Shown here piece by piece: positions 47,533-56,256 of a stretch of DNA of 64,000 nucleotides. Origin of the DNA: an uncultured Eubacteriales bacterium (GTDB taxonomy: Bacteria > Bacillota > Clostridia > Christensenellales > Aristaeellaceae); assembly GCA_902790015.1 (NCBI GenBank), contig CADAQF010000003.1, positions 1 through 64,000 on the forward strand, read 5' to 3'. The position numbers and the translations under genes are program-made. The notes under the pieces were generated by a model that saw nothing but the letters and a program-made list of their open reading frames with translations, was not told the origin of the DNA and did no database searches. Numbering within the stretch: the stretch's first letter is position 1; the number at the start of each line of letters is the position of its first letter.

Positions 47533-49995
47533 TTACCATGCATCTTTATGAAGCGCTTCCTTTAGCTGCGGAAAAAGCTCCTCACCCCGGCGGAACAGAT
47601 GCACATAGCCCTCCAGGGAATCGGCCTTGCGGCGGATCGCGCCGCAGCGTGCGTCGGCGAAAATGGCGGTTTTGTACCGGGAGTTTTTGGCCTCCTGGAT
47701 GAGGTTGGCGCAGGCGGAGCTTCCGTCCAGGGCCAATAAAAGGGAGAAACGGCGCTTGAAGATCTCGTAGGCGAGGCTTTTATAAAGCCCCAGCCGCGGC
47801 GTCTCTATGGATACGCGGACTGAAACGCCGGCATTCTTTCGGACACGCCGCAGCGCGTCCGGAGACAGGCAGGCGGGAACGAACGCGAATACGCGGAACC
47901 GCCCCTTCGCCCGGTCGGCCAGATATTTTTCATAGCCCGCGAACCTGTCGCCGATCACGAAAAAGACCTTTTCCGGGTCTGCCGTTTCGATGATCCGGTC
48001 CAGAAGCGTCAGGATATCACGGCGCAGGGCGGGCTTTTGCCGGATGCTGCCGAAGCTCCCGCCGGCTACGACGACGGGAAGCCCGTCTGAAGGAAGGGGC
48101 TGGATGCGGGCGCTTAAACTCTGCGCGCTGTCGGAAAGGACCGGCAGAGGGGACGAAGGAATTCCTTGCTCCGGGCAATTTGCAAGCCTGCGCTCAAACA
48201 GGGCGGAAAGCCCGCCGGCCTGCTCCAGGGACGCGGCGAACAGCTTTTCCTTTTGCCGGAAGAAGTTCATTTGCGCTTCGAGGATGCGGTCCTCCGTGCG
48301 GCGCATCTTGATCATTTCCTCATGGGACAGGTGAAGCATCCGCTCCAGGGACAGTTGCTCGTCGATGGAATTGGTGCCGTAGATGCCGGCGCCGTCCGTG
48401 CCCTGTACGCAGGGGATCCCGGCGGCCAGGTATTCCCGCAGGGGATGGCGGCCCATTTCGCTCAGGTTGTTCAGGCGCACGTTGCTGGTGATCTGGAATT
48501 CGAGCACCGCGCCCGAGGTCTTCAGCGCATCGAGCAGCTGCCTGCCTTTTTCTGAGCGGAGGTTTTCGGTGTAAAGGCCGTGGCCTACGCGGATGAGAGG
48601 CGGCTTCTCTCCGGATTTCAGGGCGGACAGGATGCACTGCACGCTGCAGCGCACGTTGCTGCGCAGGCCGTCGTTTTCTCCCGCGTGAACGCGCATGACA
48701 AAACCGGGGATATCAAGCGACATGCGCGTGAGCGCCGTAAGCAGCGGCCTGAGCTCCCGGATGTCGTTAAGCTCTTCCCCGATGATATCGCAGCCGGCCA
48801 CATAAGGATCAGAAGCGGCCGCGTAAAAGCATTTAAGCTGTGAAATCAGGTCCGCCCCAGAGGGCCGGTCGCGGATGATGGTCAGCGGTATGCGCCTGAA
48901 AGCCCCAAGAAACCGCAGCAGAACCCCCGTTTCCTCCTGCACGGCGGGCAGCACCCGATGAAGGCTTGCGAGTATGCCGGGCGCCTGATCGGGCTTGAGC
49001 AGGGAGGTATCCGATATTTCCGCGTAATAGACGCCGAAGCGGGCCAGGTTCCTCGCGATCCAGAGCAGCTTGTTTTCAAACAGCGTGTTCTGCGCGAACA
49101 CCGGATGCCGCCGGTCCTTTTCCATTTGGCGAAGGGCCGCCCGGATGTCCGGGTCGGGCAGCGCGGAATAATCGGCCCCGGGCAAAGGATCGTCCGCCGC
49201 TATCCCCTTGGTGAAGACGTAGCGGTACAGATACACCTTTTCAAGGTTGGTGAAAACGGCCTGCCCGTCCTTGGGGATGGCCAGCGACGCGCGGATGCGG
49301 GGGAGGTTACAGGAGGCATTTTCAGGGTCCGCCAGCATCAGACGGGCAAAGTTGATGAAGGTGTTATCGTCGATGCGGCGCTCCAGGTATTTTCCGGTCA
49401 GGGGAGAATCGGCAAAGCGGAGGGCGGTCTGCGCGCGCCGCTGCGAAAGCACCCTTTCCTGAGCGGGCGTCAGCCGCAGGGAGAGTTTTTTGATATAGTA
49501 CAGCGGATACCGGATCTGGTGGAAGATCCCCAAAGCGATCAGAAGATCCGGCGGGAGGTTAGCGTTCATGTGGGTATGCAGGTCGCTGTGGAACTTGCAT
49601 TCCTTCAGGATATAGCTTTTGACCAGGGTCTGCCGTTCGCTCAGGCGGTAATCCTTGGTCTGGCTCATGAGCGTTTTGGCGATGGCGGGCAGGGTGGCCT
49701 TGCGCTCCATCGTGCCGTCGGGATAAATGTTGGCGACCTTGGTGTCGCCCAGCCTGAGGATATAGACCTCCCGGTCGTCCGCGTCCAGATAGCAGGGCAC
49801 CTCTCCCCGGATGACTTTAAGCCCGGTCTCCTCGTCGACGCTCAGCGGCAGGCCGCACAGCCGGGCCAGATTGGTGATCAGGTTGCCGCTTTTATGGTTG
49901 GGCGTGCGAAGCACATAGGAAAGGACCCCGCTGTCCGAAAAAAGCACAACGGGGATATCCTTTTCCTGATCCAGATAGAAGGTGCCGAAGTACAT
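47533..49995 (-). CDS. Adenosine-deaminase-superfamily protein with C-terminal Rossmann-like domain
   Basis: An 820-residue protein. Residues 1-115 are an unrecognised domain. Residues 135-590 are an amidohydrolase of the adenosine deaminase type: zinc ligands His140 and His142 (DLHTHM), His437 with Glu440 (VHAGEND), His472 (VGHGLYT) and Asp534 (QGTDGAG). The neighbouring second aspartate of true ADA (TDD, substrate-binding) is glycine here. Residues 638-800 look like a Rossmannoid nucleotide-binding domain (VVVAGGSFGS, FVIGDRF, LALDGSSACANLIQEAKN), similar in style to SLOG/LOG folds. GGGGGAG precedes the ATG. It follows the zinc-ribbon membrane gene by 38 bases. Substrate unknown. Confidence 0.8.
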   Translation of the reverse strand: MYFGTFYLDQEKDIPVVLFSDSGVLSYVLRTPNHKSGNLITNLARLCGLPLSVDEETGLKVIRGEVPCYLDADDREVYILRLGDTKVANIYPDGTMERKATLPAIAKTLMSQTKDYRLSERQTLVKSYILKECKFHSDLHTHMNANLPPDLLIALGIFHQIRYPLYYIKKLSLRLTPAQERVLSQRRAQTALRFADSPLTGKYLERRIDDNTFINFARLMLADPENASCNLPRIRASLAIPKDGQAVFTNLEKVYLYRYVFTKGIAADDPLPGADYSALPDPDIRAALRQMEKDRRHPVFAQNTLFENKLLWIARNLARFGVYYAEISDTSLLKPDQAPGILASLHRVLPAVQEETGVLLRFLGAFRRIPLTIIRDRPSGADLISQLKCFYAAASDPYVAGCDIIGEELNDIRELRPLLTALTRMSLDIPGFVMRVHAGENDGLRSNVRCSVQCILSALKSGEKPPLIRVGHGLYTENLRSEKGRQLLDALKTSGAVLEFQITSNVRLNNLSEMGRHPLREYLAAGIPCVQGTDGAGIYGTNSIDEQLSLERMLHLSHEEMIKMRRTEDRILEAQMNFFRQKEKLFAASLEQAGGLSALFERRLANCPEQGIPSSPLPVLSDSAQSLSARIQPLPSDGLPVVVAGGSFGSIRQKPALRRDILTLLDRIIETADPEKVFFVIGDRFAGYEKYLADRAKGRFRVFAFVPACLSPDALRRVRKNAGVSVRVSIETPRLGLYKSLAYEIFKRRFSLLLALDGSSACANLIQEAKNSRYKTAIFADARCGAIRRKADSLEGYVHLFRRGEELFPQLKEALHKDAW

Positions 49996-50033
49996 GAACG
50001 CTCCCCCGGAAAGACAGATCGGCCTGCCGCTCG

Positions 50034-51854
50034 TTATGGCTTGTAAGAGTAGGTATATCTCCCCACCAGCCAGGGACAGCCGTTGTACGCGCCGAAGGCG
50101 TCGCCGTAGACGCGCAGGCTGTCGCCCACCTCCCAGGTGTCGCTGGACATATTGTCCAGCAGCACCAGCCGGGACACGGTCTCCGTGCCTGTTTCCATCA
50201 GCGCGCGCTGGGGAGAATCGGAAAGGATCTCCGTGATCGTGCCCTTGCAGACGTAGATGGTCATGTTCTTGACGCGGGTATTCAGCGTGTCCAGGAACTG
50301 GGTGTAGTTATAGGCGTCCATCGGCCAGGCGGCGGAGGTGTAGTTTCTGGCGGAGGGCACATGGTATACGTCAAAGTTGACGGTGGTGGTCTTTTTGCCG
50401 GGATAGGAGGCCTCGATGGTGATGGTGTTGGTGCCGATCTTGGTGAATACGGCGGTGAAGGAGAATTTGCCCGTGGAAAGCAGCTTGGACGTATCCAGGT
50501 TTTTATGCTCGGACAGCACGCGGATGGTGGCCTTGTTCAGGGTGGTGCAGGAGACGTCCATCTCGTTGTCCATCTTGCCTTCCACGCCGCCGTTATAGCT
50601 GTCGCTTATTTTGGAATCGAACTCCAGAAGGATATCCTGAGGCTCGCGGTACAGGGTCATGACGAGGGTGTTCTTGCGGTAATATTTGGTCTGGCATTCG
50701 ATGACGATGTCGTTGTTGCCGATGGGCTGTACGGTGGCGTTGTAGGAGATCAGGCCGTCCTGGGAGCTGACGAGGTCCGAATAGTTTTCGCCGTTGATCG
50801 TCACCGTGCTGCCCCTCTCCACCCGGAACTGGATCTGATATTTGGGGCGGCTGTTGACCTCGACGTAGGTGACGTCGGGGGAAACCAGGGTGATGGGGGA
50901 AAGCGGCACGTCTATATCGAAATGAAGCGCCGGCATCGCCCGTCTTTCGCCGCTGGCCAGGGTCAGAAGCGGCGTCATCGTGACGTGAAAGACGGGGTCG
51001 TTCAGGTCGGTGATGTCCTCATACCATTTGTAGTCCGGTATTTCATAGGTGACATAGCCGCCGACGGCGATGCCGGGCATATGCAGCTCCTTGATGTAGA
51101 TCTGCTGGCCGTCCTCCGCCGGGATCTTAATGATGTGCGCGGGAAGATCTTCATAGATGGAAGGGGAGATGACGGCGGCTTCCTGCAGGCTCGTGCTTTC
51201 CGCCGAGGAAAACGGGGGAATCTTAAAATAGTAGCAGGCGCCCAGCGCCCCGCCCGCCAGCACGACAAACAGCAAAAGCGACCGGATCAGCCGGCCGAAG
51301 CGGGCCTTGCGCGCAGGATGAAAGGGCCGGCTGGGCGTGTCGTCCTGGTAAACGGAATGGACGTACCGGCCGTCCGCGTAGGCGCCCTGGGTATCCCACT
51401 GGTCGCCGTGATAATCGTCATAATCGATCACCTGGACGTTGCGCGCGGCGGTTACGTGGGGCAGTTCTCCCGTGTCGCCGGTATGGACCTCTTCCGGGTC
51501 GGTGATGATGTAGCGGCGGCGGGTGGTGTTCTGCCGGCCGCGGCCGGTGCGGTTGGTGAGCCTGGCGTAGGGCATGGTCTCGGCCGCTCTCAGCCGCCGC
51601 TGATGCTCCTCGCCGCGCTGCCTGCGCACGCGCAGGGATTCCATTTCCAGGGCCAGGGTGTCCCCGCTGTCCGGCGTTTCCTCGATGTTGCCCTTTTCAT
51701 CGACGTCGTAATATATTTTTTCCTGGCGGCCCGTGCCCATTTCCTTTTGCCAGCCCTGCCCGGACGGCTTGTCTTCAGGCACAAGCGCGGCGCCGCACTG
51801 AAAGCAGCGGGGCAGGGAGGCGCGGTTCCAGGCGCCGCATTGCGGACATTTCAT
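50034..51854 (-). CDS. Zinc-ribbon single-pass membrane protein of unknown function
   Basis: A 606-residue protein. The N-terminal zinc ribbon has Cys3, Cys6, Cys17 and Cys20 (MKCPQCG, CFQCG). A long charged cytoplasmic region (20-185) with arginine-rich patches, one membrane helix (about 189-209, LLLFVVLAGGALGACYYF) and an extracytoplasmic beta-rich part of about 400 residues with bacterial Ig-like strands follow. No known enzyme motif is seen. GAGGAGG lies 11 bases before the ATG. It is the first gene of the unit with the deaminase-type protein. The 654 bases upstream to fumarase contain repeat copies 4 and 5 and no supported gene. Confidence 0.75.
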   Translation of the reverse strand: MKCPQCGAWNRASLPRCFQCGAALVPEDKPSGQGWQKEMGTGRQEKIYYDVDEKGNIEETPDSGDTLALEMESLRVRRQRGEEHQRRLRAAETMPYARLTNRTGRGRQNTTRRRYIITDPEEVHTGDTGELPHVTAARNVQVIDYDDYHGDQWDTQGAYADGRYVHSVYQDDTPSRPFHPARKARFGRLIRSLLLFVVLAGGALGACYYFKIPPFSSAESTSLQEAAVISPSIYEDLPAHIIKIPAEDGQQIYIKELHMPGIAVGGYVTYEIPDYKWYEDITDLNDPVFHVTMTPLLTLASGERRAMPALHFDIDVPLSPITLVSPDVTYVEVNSRPKYQIQFRVERGSTVTINGENYSDLVSSQDGLISYNATVQPIGNNDIVIECQTKYYRKNTLVMTLYREPQDILLEFDSKISDSYNGGVEGKMDNEMDVSCTTLNKATIRVLSEHKNLDTSKLLSTGKFSFTAVFTKIGTNTITIEASYPGKKTTTVNFDVYHVPSARNYTSAAWPMDAYNYTQFLDTLNTRVKNMTIYVCKGTITEILSDSPQRALMETGTETVSRLVLLDNMSSDTWEVGDSLRVYGDAFGAYNGCPWLVGRYTYSYKP

Positions 51855-52094
51855 GTGAAGCGGTTCCTCCTCGGGCCGGCTGATGCTGGATCCGGCCCAA
51901 ATATACTATTCTCCCCGGATGCGGGAATTCCTCTTTGCGGAGGGCCGCAATAATTGTAAAAACGACAGTGCGACCTCGTGGATTTTTTCTGCGGGAGAAA
52001 AAGGGCATAAAGCGCAGCAGGGCAAACGCAAGAATAAATAATAGGTGAGCGGATTGAAAACAACGGTACAGCTGAGTAGATGAGACGAATATCT

Positions 52095-52186
52095 GTTCTT
52101 TCCGTCACGGAATCCCAAAGTCCGCCGATTTACTCGGCGGATGCCGCAGGCACCCGTAGGGCGTGGGATGAAGAGACGGAAAGAAC
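52095..52186. repeat. Structured module B, copy 4 (multi-stem)
   Basis: The outer stem GTTCTTTCCGTC (52095-52106) pairs perfectly with GACGGAAAGAAC (52175-52186). Inside are ATCCCA/TGGGAT, then TCCGCCGA-TTTAC-TCGGCGGA (52121-52141), TGCC-GCA-GGCA (52142-52152) and CCC-GTA-GGG (52153-52161). It is the reverse-orientation counterpart of 8041-8138 with different outer and second stem sequences. Confidence 0.8.
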
Positions 52187-52261
52187 TCGGCGAGGGGAGC
52201 ACGAGGGGGAACACCCTCGTGTGTAATCGTATCCCGGCGGCTTTGCCGTTGGGGTGAGGAG

Positions 52262-52318
52262 GGCCCGGAAAACAGTCCGGTGGACTGTTTTCACCGACGA
52301 ACGGGCCGGCAGGCCCTG
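52262..52318 (-). repeat. Structured intergenic repeat, copy 4 (hairpin A)
   Basis: Read on the minus strand: CCAGGGCCTGCCGGCCCGTT, TCGGT, the hairpin GAAAACAGTCC-ACC-GGACTGTTTTC (plus-strand 52268-52292), then CCGGGCCCTCCTCACCCC. It lies 75 bases from module B copy 4, the same order as copy 3. Confidence 0.85.
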
Positions 52319-52345
52319 GAAAGGGTTTTCCGTAGGAAAACATAC

Positions 52346-52392
52346 CTTTCGGCTTTTCCGCCCGGGAGGGCGCAGCCCGACAGGAAAAGCCG
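52346..52392. repeat. Long hairpin between repeat copies 4 and 5
   Basis: CGGCTTTTCC (about 52350-52360) and GGAAAAGCCG (about 52383-52392) are complementary, with a GC-rich loop that can itself pair (GCCCGGG, CCCGAC). The motif CTGCGGCTTTTCC also occurs after copy 2 (about 7718-7732). Confidence 0.6.
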
Positions 52393-52421
52393 CAGGGGAT
52401 GGTTGGGATGGGGTGAGGCAC

Positions 52422-52478
52422 GCCCGGAAAATGATCCGGTGGATCATTTTCAGTGCCGAACGGGCCGGCAGGCCCTGG
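52422..52478 (-). repeat. Structured intergenic repeat, copy 5 (hairpin A)
   Basis: Minus strand: CCAGGGCCTGCCGGCCCGTT, then the hairpin GAAAATGATCC-ACC-GGATCATTTTC (plus-strand 52427-52451) and CCGGGCGTGCCTCACCCC. It lies just beyond the fumarase beta stop, so it could also shape the 3' end of that transcript. Confidence 0.85.
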
Positions 52479-52508
52479 TTGCCAGTCCCTTTCTCAGGGC
52501 TCACGCAT

Positions 52509-53063
52509 TCATGCGTGGGCCCCGTATTGCGCAGGTCCTGTTTCGTACAGGCTGTTTCCTCTGGAATCGATCAGCACGACGGCGGGAAAATCCCTGACCG
52601 TCAGCCGGCGGACAGCTTCCGTTCCCAGGTCTTCAAAGGCGATGACCTGCGCCTGCGTTATGGTTTGGGCGATCAGAGCGGCGGCGCCGCCTACGGCGCC
52701 AAAGTAAACGGCGCCGTTTCTTTTCATGGCTTCGACCACCTCGGGGCTTCTCAGGCCCTTGCCGATCATGCCGCTGAGACCCAGGTCCAAAAGCGCCGGG
52801 GCATAGCTGTCCATTCGGTAGCTGGAGGTGGGGCCGGCGGAGCCGATGATCCGGCCGGCCGGCGCGGGGGACGGACCGACGTAATAGATCACCTGATCCC
52901 GGATGGGCATGGGCAGCTCCATGCCCTTTTTAAGCAGCTCGATCAGTCTTTTATGGGCGGCGTCGCGGGCGGTGTAGAGGACGCCGCTGAGCTTCACCAG
53001 GTCGCCCGCCTTTAGATTCAGGCGGACTTCAGGGGTCATGGGAAGGGTGATGGACTGTATCAT
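52509..53063 (-). CDS. Class I fumarate hydratase, beta subunit
   Basis: A 184-residue C-terminal-type subunit of the iron-sulfur fumarase/tartrate dehydratase family. It has LKAGDLVKLSGVLYTARDAAHKR, YYVGPSPAPAGRIIGSAGPTSSYRMD and MIGKGLRSPEVVEAMKRNGAVYFG, the family's standard landmarks. With the alpha subunit it interconverts fumarate and malate. AAGGAGG lies before the ATG; it follows the alpha gene by nine bases. L-tartrate dehydratase shares the fold, so tartrate is the main alternative. Confidence 0.92.
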   Translation of the reverse strand: MIQSITLPMTPEVRLNLKAGDLVKLSGVLYTARDAAHKRLIELLKKGMELPMPIRDQVIYYVGPSPAPAGRIIGSAGPTSSYRMDSYAPALLDLGLSGMIGKGLRSPEVVEAMKRNGAVYFGAVGGAAALIAQTITQAQVIAFEDLGTEAVRRLTVRDFPAVVLIDSRGNSLYETGPAQYGAHA

Positions 53064-53072
53064 AATGCCTCC

Positions 53073-53918
53073 TTACAGGGTGACTTCGCCGTGACGGGAA
53101 GCGTGGCAGCAGATGCAGACGGCCACCGGCATGCCGGCGATATGAGTGGGGGCGTATTCGGCGCTGACCCACAGGGCCGTGGTGAGGCCGCCGATTCCCG
53201 ACGCCCCGATCCCCAAAGCGTTGATCCGGTCGAGCGCCTTTTTTTCAAGGGCGGCATAGCGCTCATCCCGGTGATGAACCCCGAGGGGCCGTGCCGTGGC
53301 CTTCTTGGCCAGAAGGGGCGCGGTTTCAAAATTGCCGCCGATGCCTACGCCGACGATGACCGGCGGGCAGGGATTGGGCCCGGCATCCCGCACGGCGGAA
53401 ACGATGGCGTTGAGCACGCCTTCTTCCCCGGCCGCCGGCGCAAGCATGAACACCCGGCTCATGTTTTCGCTGCCGAAGCCCTTGGCCATGGCGAGGATGT
53501 GCACCTTTTCACCCGGACACAGGGACAGATGGATCACAGCCGGGCAGTTGTCGCCGGTGTTTTTTCGATCAAAGAGGGGCTCGGAAACGATGGATTTTCT
53601 GAAATATCCATCCCGGTAGGCGTCCCGCACGCCCTGCTGAACGGCCTGATAAAGGTCCCCTCCGGCAAAATGTACGTCCTGCCCGGCGGTGATGAACAGT
53701 ACGGCCATCCCCGTGTCCTGACAAAGCGGCAGGCCCGTCCGTGCGGAAACATCGTAATTGTCCCTGATCTGGGAAAGAGCGTAGCGGGCGGCGGGGGAAG
53801 CCTCGTCCGCCAGGGCCTTTTCGACGGCCCCCCTTACGTCGGGCAGCACGGCCACGTTCATCTCCAGGTACATCCGGCGCACCGCCTGGCTGATTTCGGA
53901 TACGTCTACGGTTCTCAT
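53073..53918 (-). CDS. Class I fumarate hydratase, alpha subunit
   Basis: A 281-residue subunit that holds the oxygen-sensitive 4Fe-4S cluster. Cysteines likely to bind it lie in LPLCQDTGMAVLF, HLSLCPGE-type and PNPCPPVIVGVGIGG segments. GFGSENMSRVFML and GVHHRDERYAALE are also typical. The start at 53918 (AGGAGG upstream) gives the normal length. It overlaps the tmcAL stop by four bases, so tmcAL-alpha-beta is one transcription unit. Confidence 0.92.
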   Translation of the reverse strand: MRTVDVSEISQAVRRMYLEMNVAVLPDVRGAVEKALADEASPAARYALSQIRDNYDVSARTGLPLCQDTGMAVLFITAGQDVHFAGGDLYQAVQQGVRDAYRDGYFRKSIVSEPLFDRKNTGDNCPAVIHLSLCPGEKVHILAMAKGFGSENMSRVFMLAPAAGEEGVLNAIVSAVRDAGPNPCPPVIVGVGIGGNFETAPLLAKKATARPLGVHHRDERYAALEKKALDRINALGIGASGIGGLTTALWVSAEYAPTHIAGMPVAVCICCHASRHGEVTL

Positions 53919-55084
53919 GGCTGATTCCTCCTGAAATGATACGGGCTTTGCCTGAGCAGGGGGGTGCGGCATTTGCAGCCCAGGTTCCTGATATCCTCCG
54001 CGCGGATGTCATCCGATAATAATTCCGCGTGGTCGGCTGCCTTGGCGACGACCGGAATGGAGGCGTTTTGCTTGACGGCGGCCAGCAGCGGCCGCGCCTC
54101 CTCCCGGAAGGCCAAAAGCCTGGTATAGCCGGGCAGATCCAAAAGCCCTTCGCGGGGCAGACGCAAAAGTGCCTGGGCGGCAAAGCGGCGGATGCCCGAG
54201 CGGGTGTAGCGCCTGGATGAGCAGAAGCCCACAAGCGCATCCAATGAAGCGGCTGCGGGAAGATATTTGGCCACCCTGTCCGGCAGACCGTCCTGGAGAC
54301 TGGAATAGGCACAAAGGGATTCAGCGGTGAGCAGGGCATACAGCGCGGCCTGGTCCAGGGCGTCCGGCAAACAGAAGCGGCCTTCCCTGAGCGCTTCCCG
54401 GGCTGCATCGGGGCAGGGGAGATGGGCGAAGGCTTTTTCGGCCTCCCCGTCCTGTATCATACGGCGAAGCACCGAAGAGGAGAGAAAGCCGTCGGTTTCC
54501 TGATCGTCCCGCTGTCCCAGCCGCTGTACGGGCACGGGCGTAAAGGGAGCATGCTGCCTTCTTAACTGGTGCAGATAGCACAGGGCCAATACGTTGTTGG
54601 GCTTTTTGAGCAGCCCGGGCGGGAGCGAAAGGGTCTTTTCCAGCGCGGACGCGCGCGCCCGGGCGGGGGATTCGCCCTGGGATAGGGCCTCCAGGTAAAG
54701 GGCTTCCAGGGCTTCGTCCGGGCTCTCCAGGGCGTCGGCGCAGGCCTCAAGCAGGGAAAAGGACGAAGCGTCCTCGCACCCGAATGCCAGATGCGTGACC
54801 GTTCCAAGGCCCTTGAGCACGCCGACGCCGCCCCGGGCAAAGCGGTCGGCCTCCATGACGGAAAAGGCGACCGGAAGGGAAAAAACAGCGTCCGCTCCGC
54901 CCTGCACAGCCATTTTGGCGCGGTCGGCGGTAGAAAAAAAGGAAGGGGTCCCGCGCTGGGTGAAGGCTGTGCTCAGGACGCAGACCACATAGTCTGCCCC
55001 GCTTATTTCCCGCGCCCGCGCCAAATGATAGGCGTGGCCCTTGTGAAAAGGGTCGTACTCCGCGATGATGCCGCATACCCGCAT
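53915..55084 (-). CDS. tmcAL: tRNA(Met) cytidine acetate ligase
   Basis: A 389-residue enzyme of the TmcAL (YlbM) family, which makes N4-acetylcytidine at the wobble base of elongator tRNA-Met using acetate and ATP. The N-terminal nucleotidyltransferase fold begins VCGIIAEYDPFHKGHAYHL with the HxGH motif; GTPSFFSTADRAKMA follows as in the family. AAAGGTG lies six bases before the ATG at 55084. An intrinsic terminator stands only 15 bases upstream of the start. Confidence 0.92.
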   Translation of the reverse strand: MRVCGIIAEYDPFHKGHAYHLARAREISGADYVVCVLSTAFTQRGTPSFFSTADRAKMAVQGGADAVFSLPVAFSVMEADRFARGGVGVLKGLGTVTHLAFGCEDASSFSLLEACADALESPDEALEALYLEALSQGESPARARASALEKTLSLPPGLLKKPNNVLALCYLHQLRRQHAPFTPVPVQRLGQRDDQETDGFLSSSVLRRMIQDGEAEKAFAHLPCPDAAREALREGRFCLPDALDQAALYALLTAESLCAYSSLQDGLPDRVAKYLPAAASLDALVGFCSSRRYTRSGIRRFAAQALLRLPREGLLDLPGYTRLLAFREEARPLLAAVKQNASIPVVAKAADHAELLSDDIRAEDIRNLGCKCRTPLLRQSPYHFRRNQP

Positions 55085-55098
55085 GAATGCACCTTTCG

Positions 55099-55126
55099 AA
55101 AAAGTCTGCCGGGGAAACCGGCAGAC
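55099..55126 (-). terminator. Terminator directly before tmcAL
   Basis: GTCTGCCGG (55104-55112) pairs with CCGGCAGAC (55118-55126); the minus strand continues TTTTT. It ends the LRR transcript or acts in the tmcAL leader. Confidence 0.8.
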
Positions 55127-55153
55127 GTTGATCAAGGGATAGTGTGAACTGTG

Positions 55154-56224
55154 TCACCCGCGCGCTCTGCGGCCGAAAAGACCGCCTGCGGCCGGGCGAA
55201 AGCGCGCCCTGTCGCGGCGGGCGGCTTCGGCCGCGGGAGAAGAAGCAGCCGCTTTCACGGTCAGACGCGGACAGCCGGCAAAAGCGTACGCGCCTACGTG
55301 CGTGACCGCGTCGGGCACTTCCAGGCATGTCAGGGAGGCGCAGGAACGGAAAGCGCCGTCGCCCAGCCATTCAAGCTCCATCGGAAGGTTGACGGAGCCC
55401 AGCCTTTCGCAGCCCCTGAAGGCATCGTCGCCGATAAAGGCGACGCTTTCCGGAAGCGTGATTTCCGTCAGGTGGACGCAGCCTTTGAAGGTTTCGTTTT
55501 CCACGCGGCGCAGTATGTTGGGCAAAACGACGCTTGCAAGCGCCTCGCACCCCGAAAAAGCCGCCGAGCCGATCGACTGAACGGAGCCGGGCAGCGAGGC
55601 TTCCTTAAGCGTTCCGCAGCCTGAGAATGCTTCGTCGCCCAATACGGTCAGCTCCTGGGGAAATTCGGCCCTTTCCAGGGACAAACACATTGAGAACGCG
55701 CCGCTGCGTATCTCGGTGAGCCCCCGGGGAAAAACGACGGAACGGACGCCCGCGCACCAGGCAAACGCGTCTTCCGCGATGGCGGTGACGCCCAGAGGTA
55801 TCTCAGCTTCTTCCGCGGTTCTGCCGGGGGGATAGGCGATCAGCGTACGCCGCCGTCTGTCGTACAGGACGCCGTCGGAGGTCCTGAAAACCGGGTGATC
55901 GTCCGGGGCGGAAAAGGCCCTGAGCGCGCTGCAGCGAAGAAAAGCGTCCGCACCGATGGATGTAAGCGCCCGGGAAATGTGAAAGGCGGTAAGCGCCGTG
56001 CACCCGCAGAACGCTTCCGCGCCGATTGACTCAACGGTGTCGGGCAGGGATACGGCATATATGTCCGCGCCGGCAAAGGCGCGCGGGCCGACGGACACGA
56101 CAGGAGCATCCTGCCAGAATGCGGGGATCTCGGCGTCCCGTCCGCCCTGATAGCGGGTAAGCTCGGCCCGGCCGTCGGATAAAAGCCGGTACGAGGATAC
56201 AGCCGCTTCCTTTTGAGTCCGCAT
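55154..56224 (-). CDS. BspA-type leucine-rich-repeat protein without signal peptide
   Basis: A 356-residue protein made almost entirely of LRR_5 repeats of about 23 residues (for example VESIGAEAFCGCTALTAFHI). They are interrupted near residue 95-125 by the BspA-family insert HPVFRTSDGVLYDRRRRTLI. No signal peptide, membrane helix or anchor is seen, which is unusual because most relatives are exported. AAAGGCGGTG lies before the ATG. It follows a related LRR gene by 32 bases. Confidence 0.88.
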   Translation of the reverse strand: MRTQKEAAVSSYRLLSDGRAELTRYQGGRDAEIPAFWQDAPVVSVGPRAFAGADIYAVSLPDTVESIGAEAFCGCTALTAFHISRALTSIGADAFLRCSALRAFSAPDDHPVFRTSDGVLYDRRRRTLIAYPPGRTAEEAEIPLGVTAIAEDAFAWCAGVRSVVFPRGLTEIRSGAFSMCLSLERAEFPQELTVLGDEAFSGCGTLKEASLPGSVQSIGSAAFSGCEALASVVLPNILRRVENETFKGCVHLTEITLPESVAFIGDDAFRGCERLGSVNLPMELEWLGDGAFRSCASLTCLEVPDAVTHVGAYAFAGCPRLTVKAAASSPAAEAARRDRARFRPAAGGLFGRRARG

Positions 56225-56256
56225 GATTCACCGCCTTTGACAAAGAGTGAGCCGTT

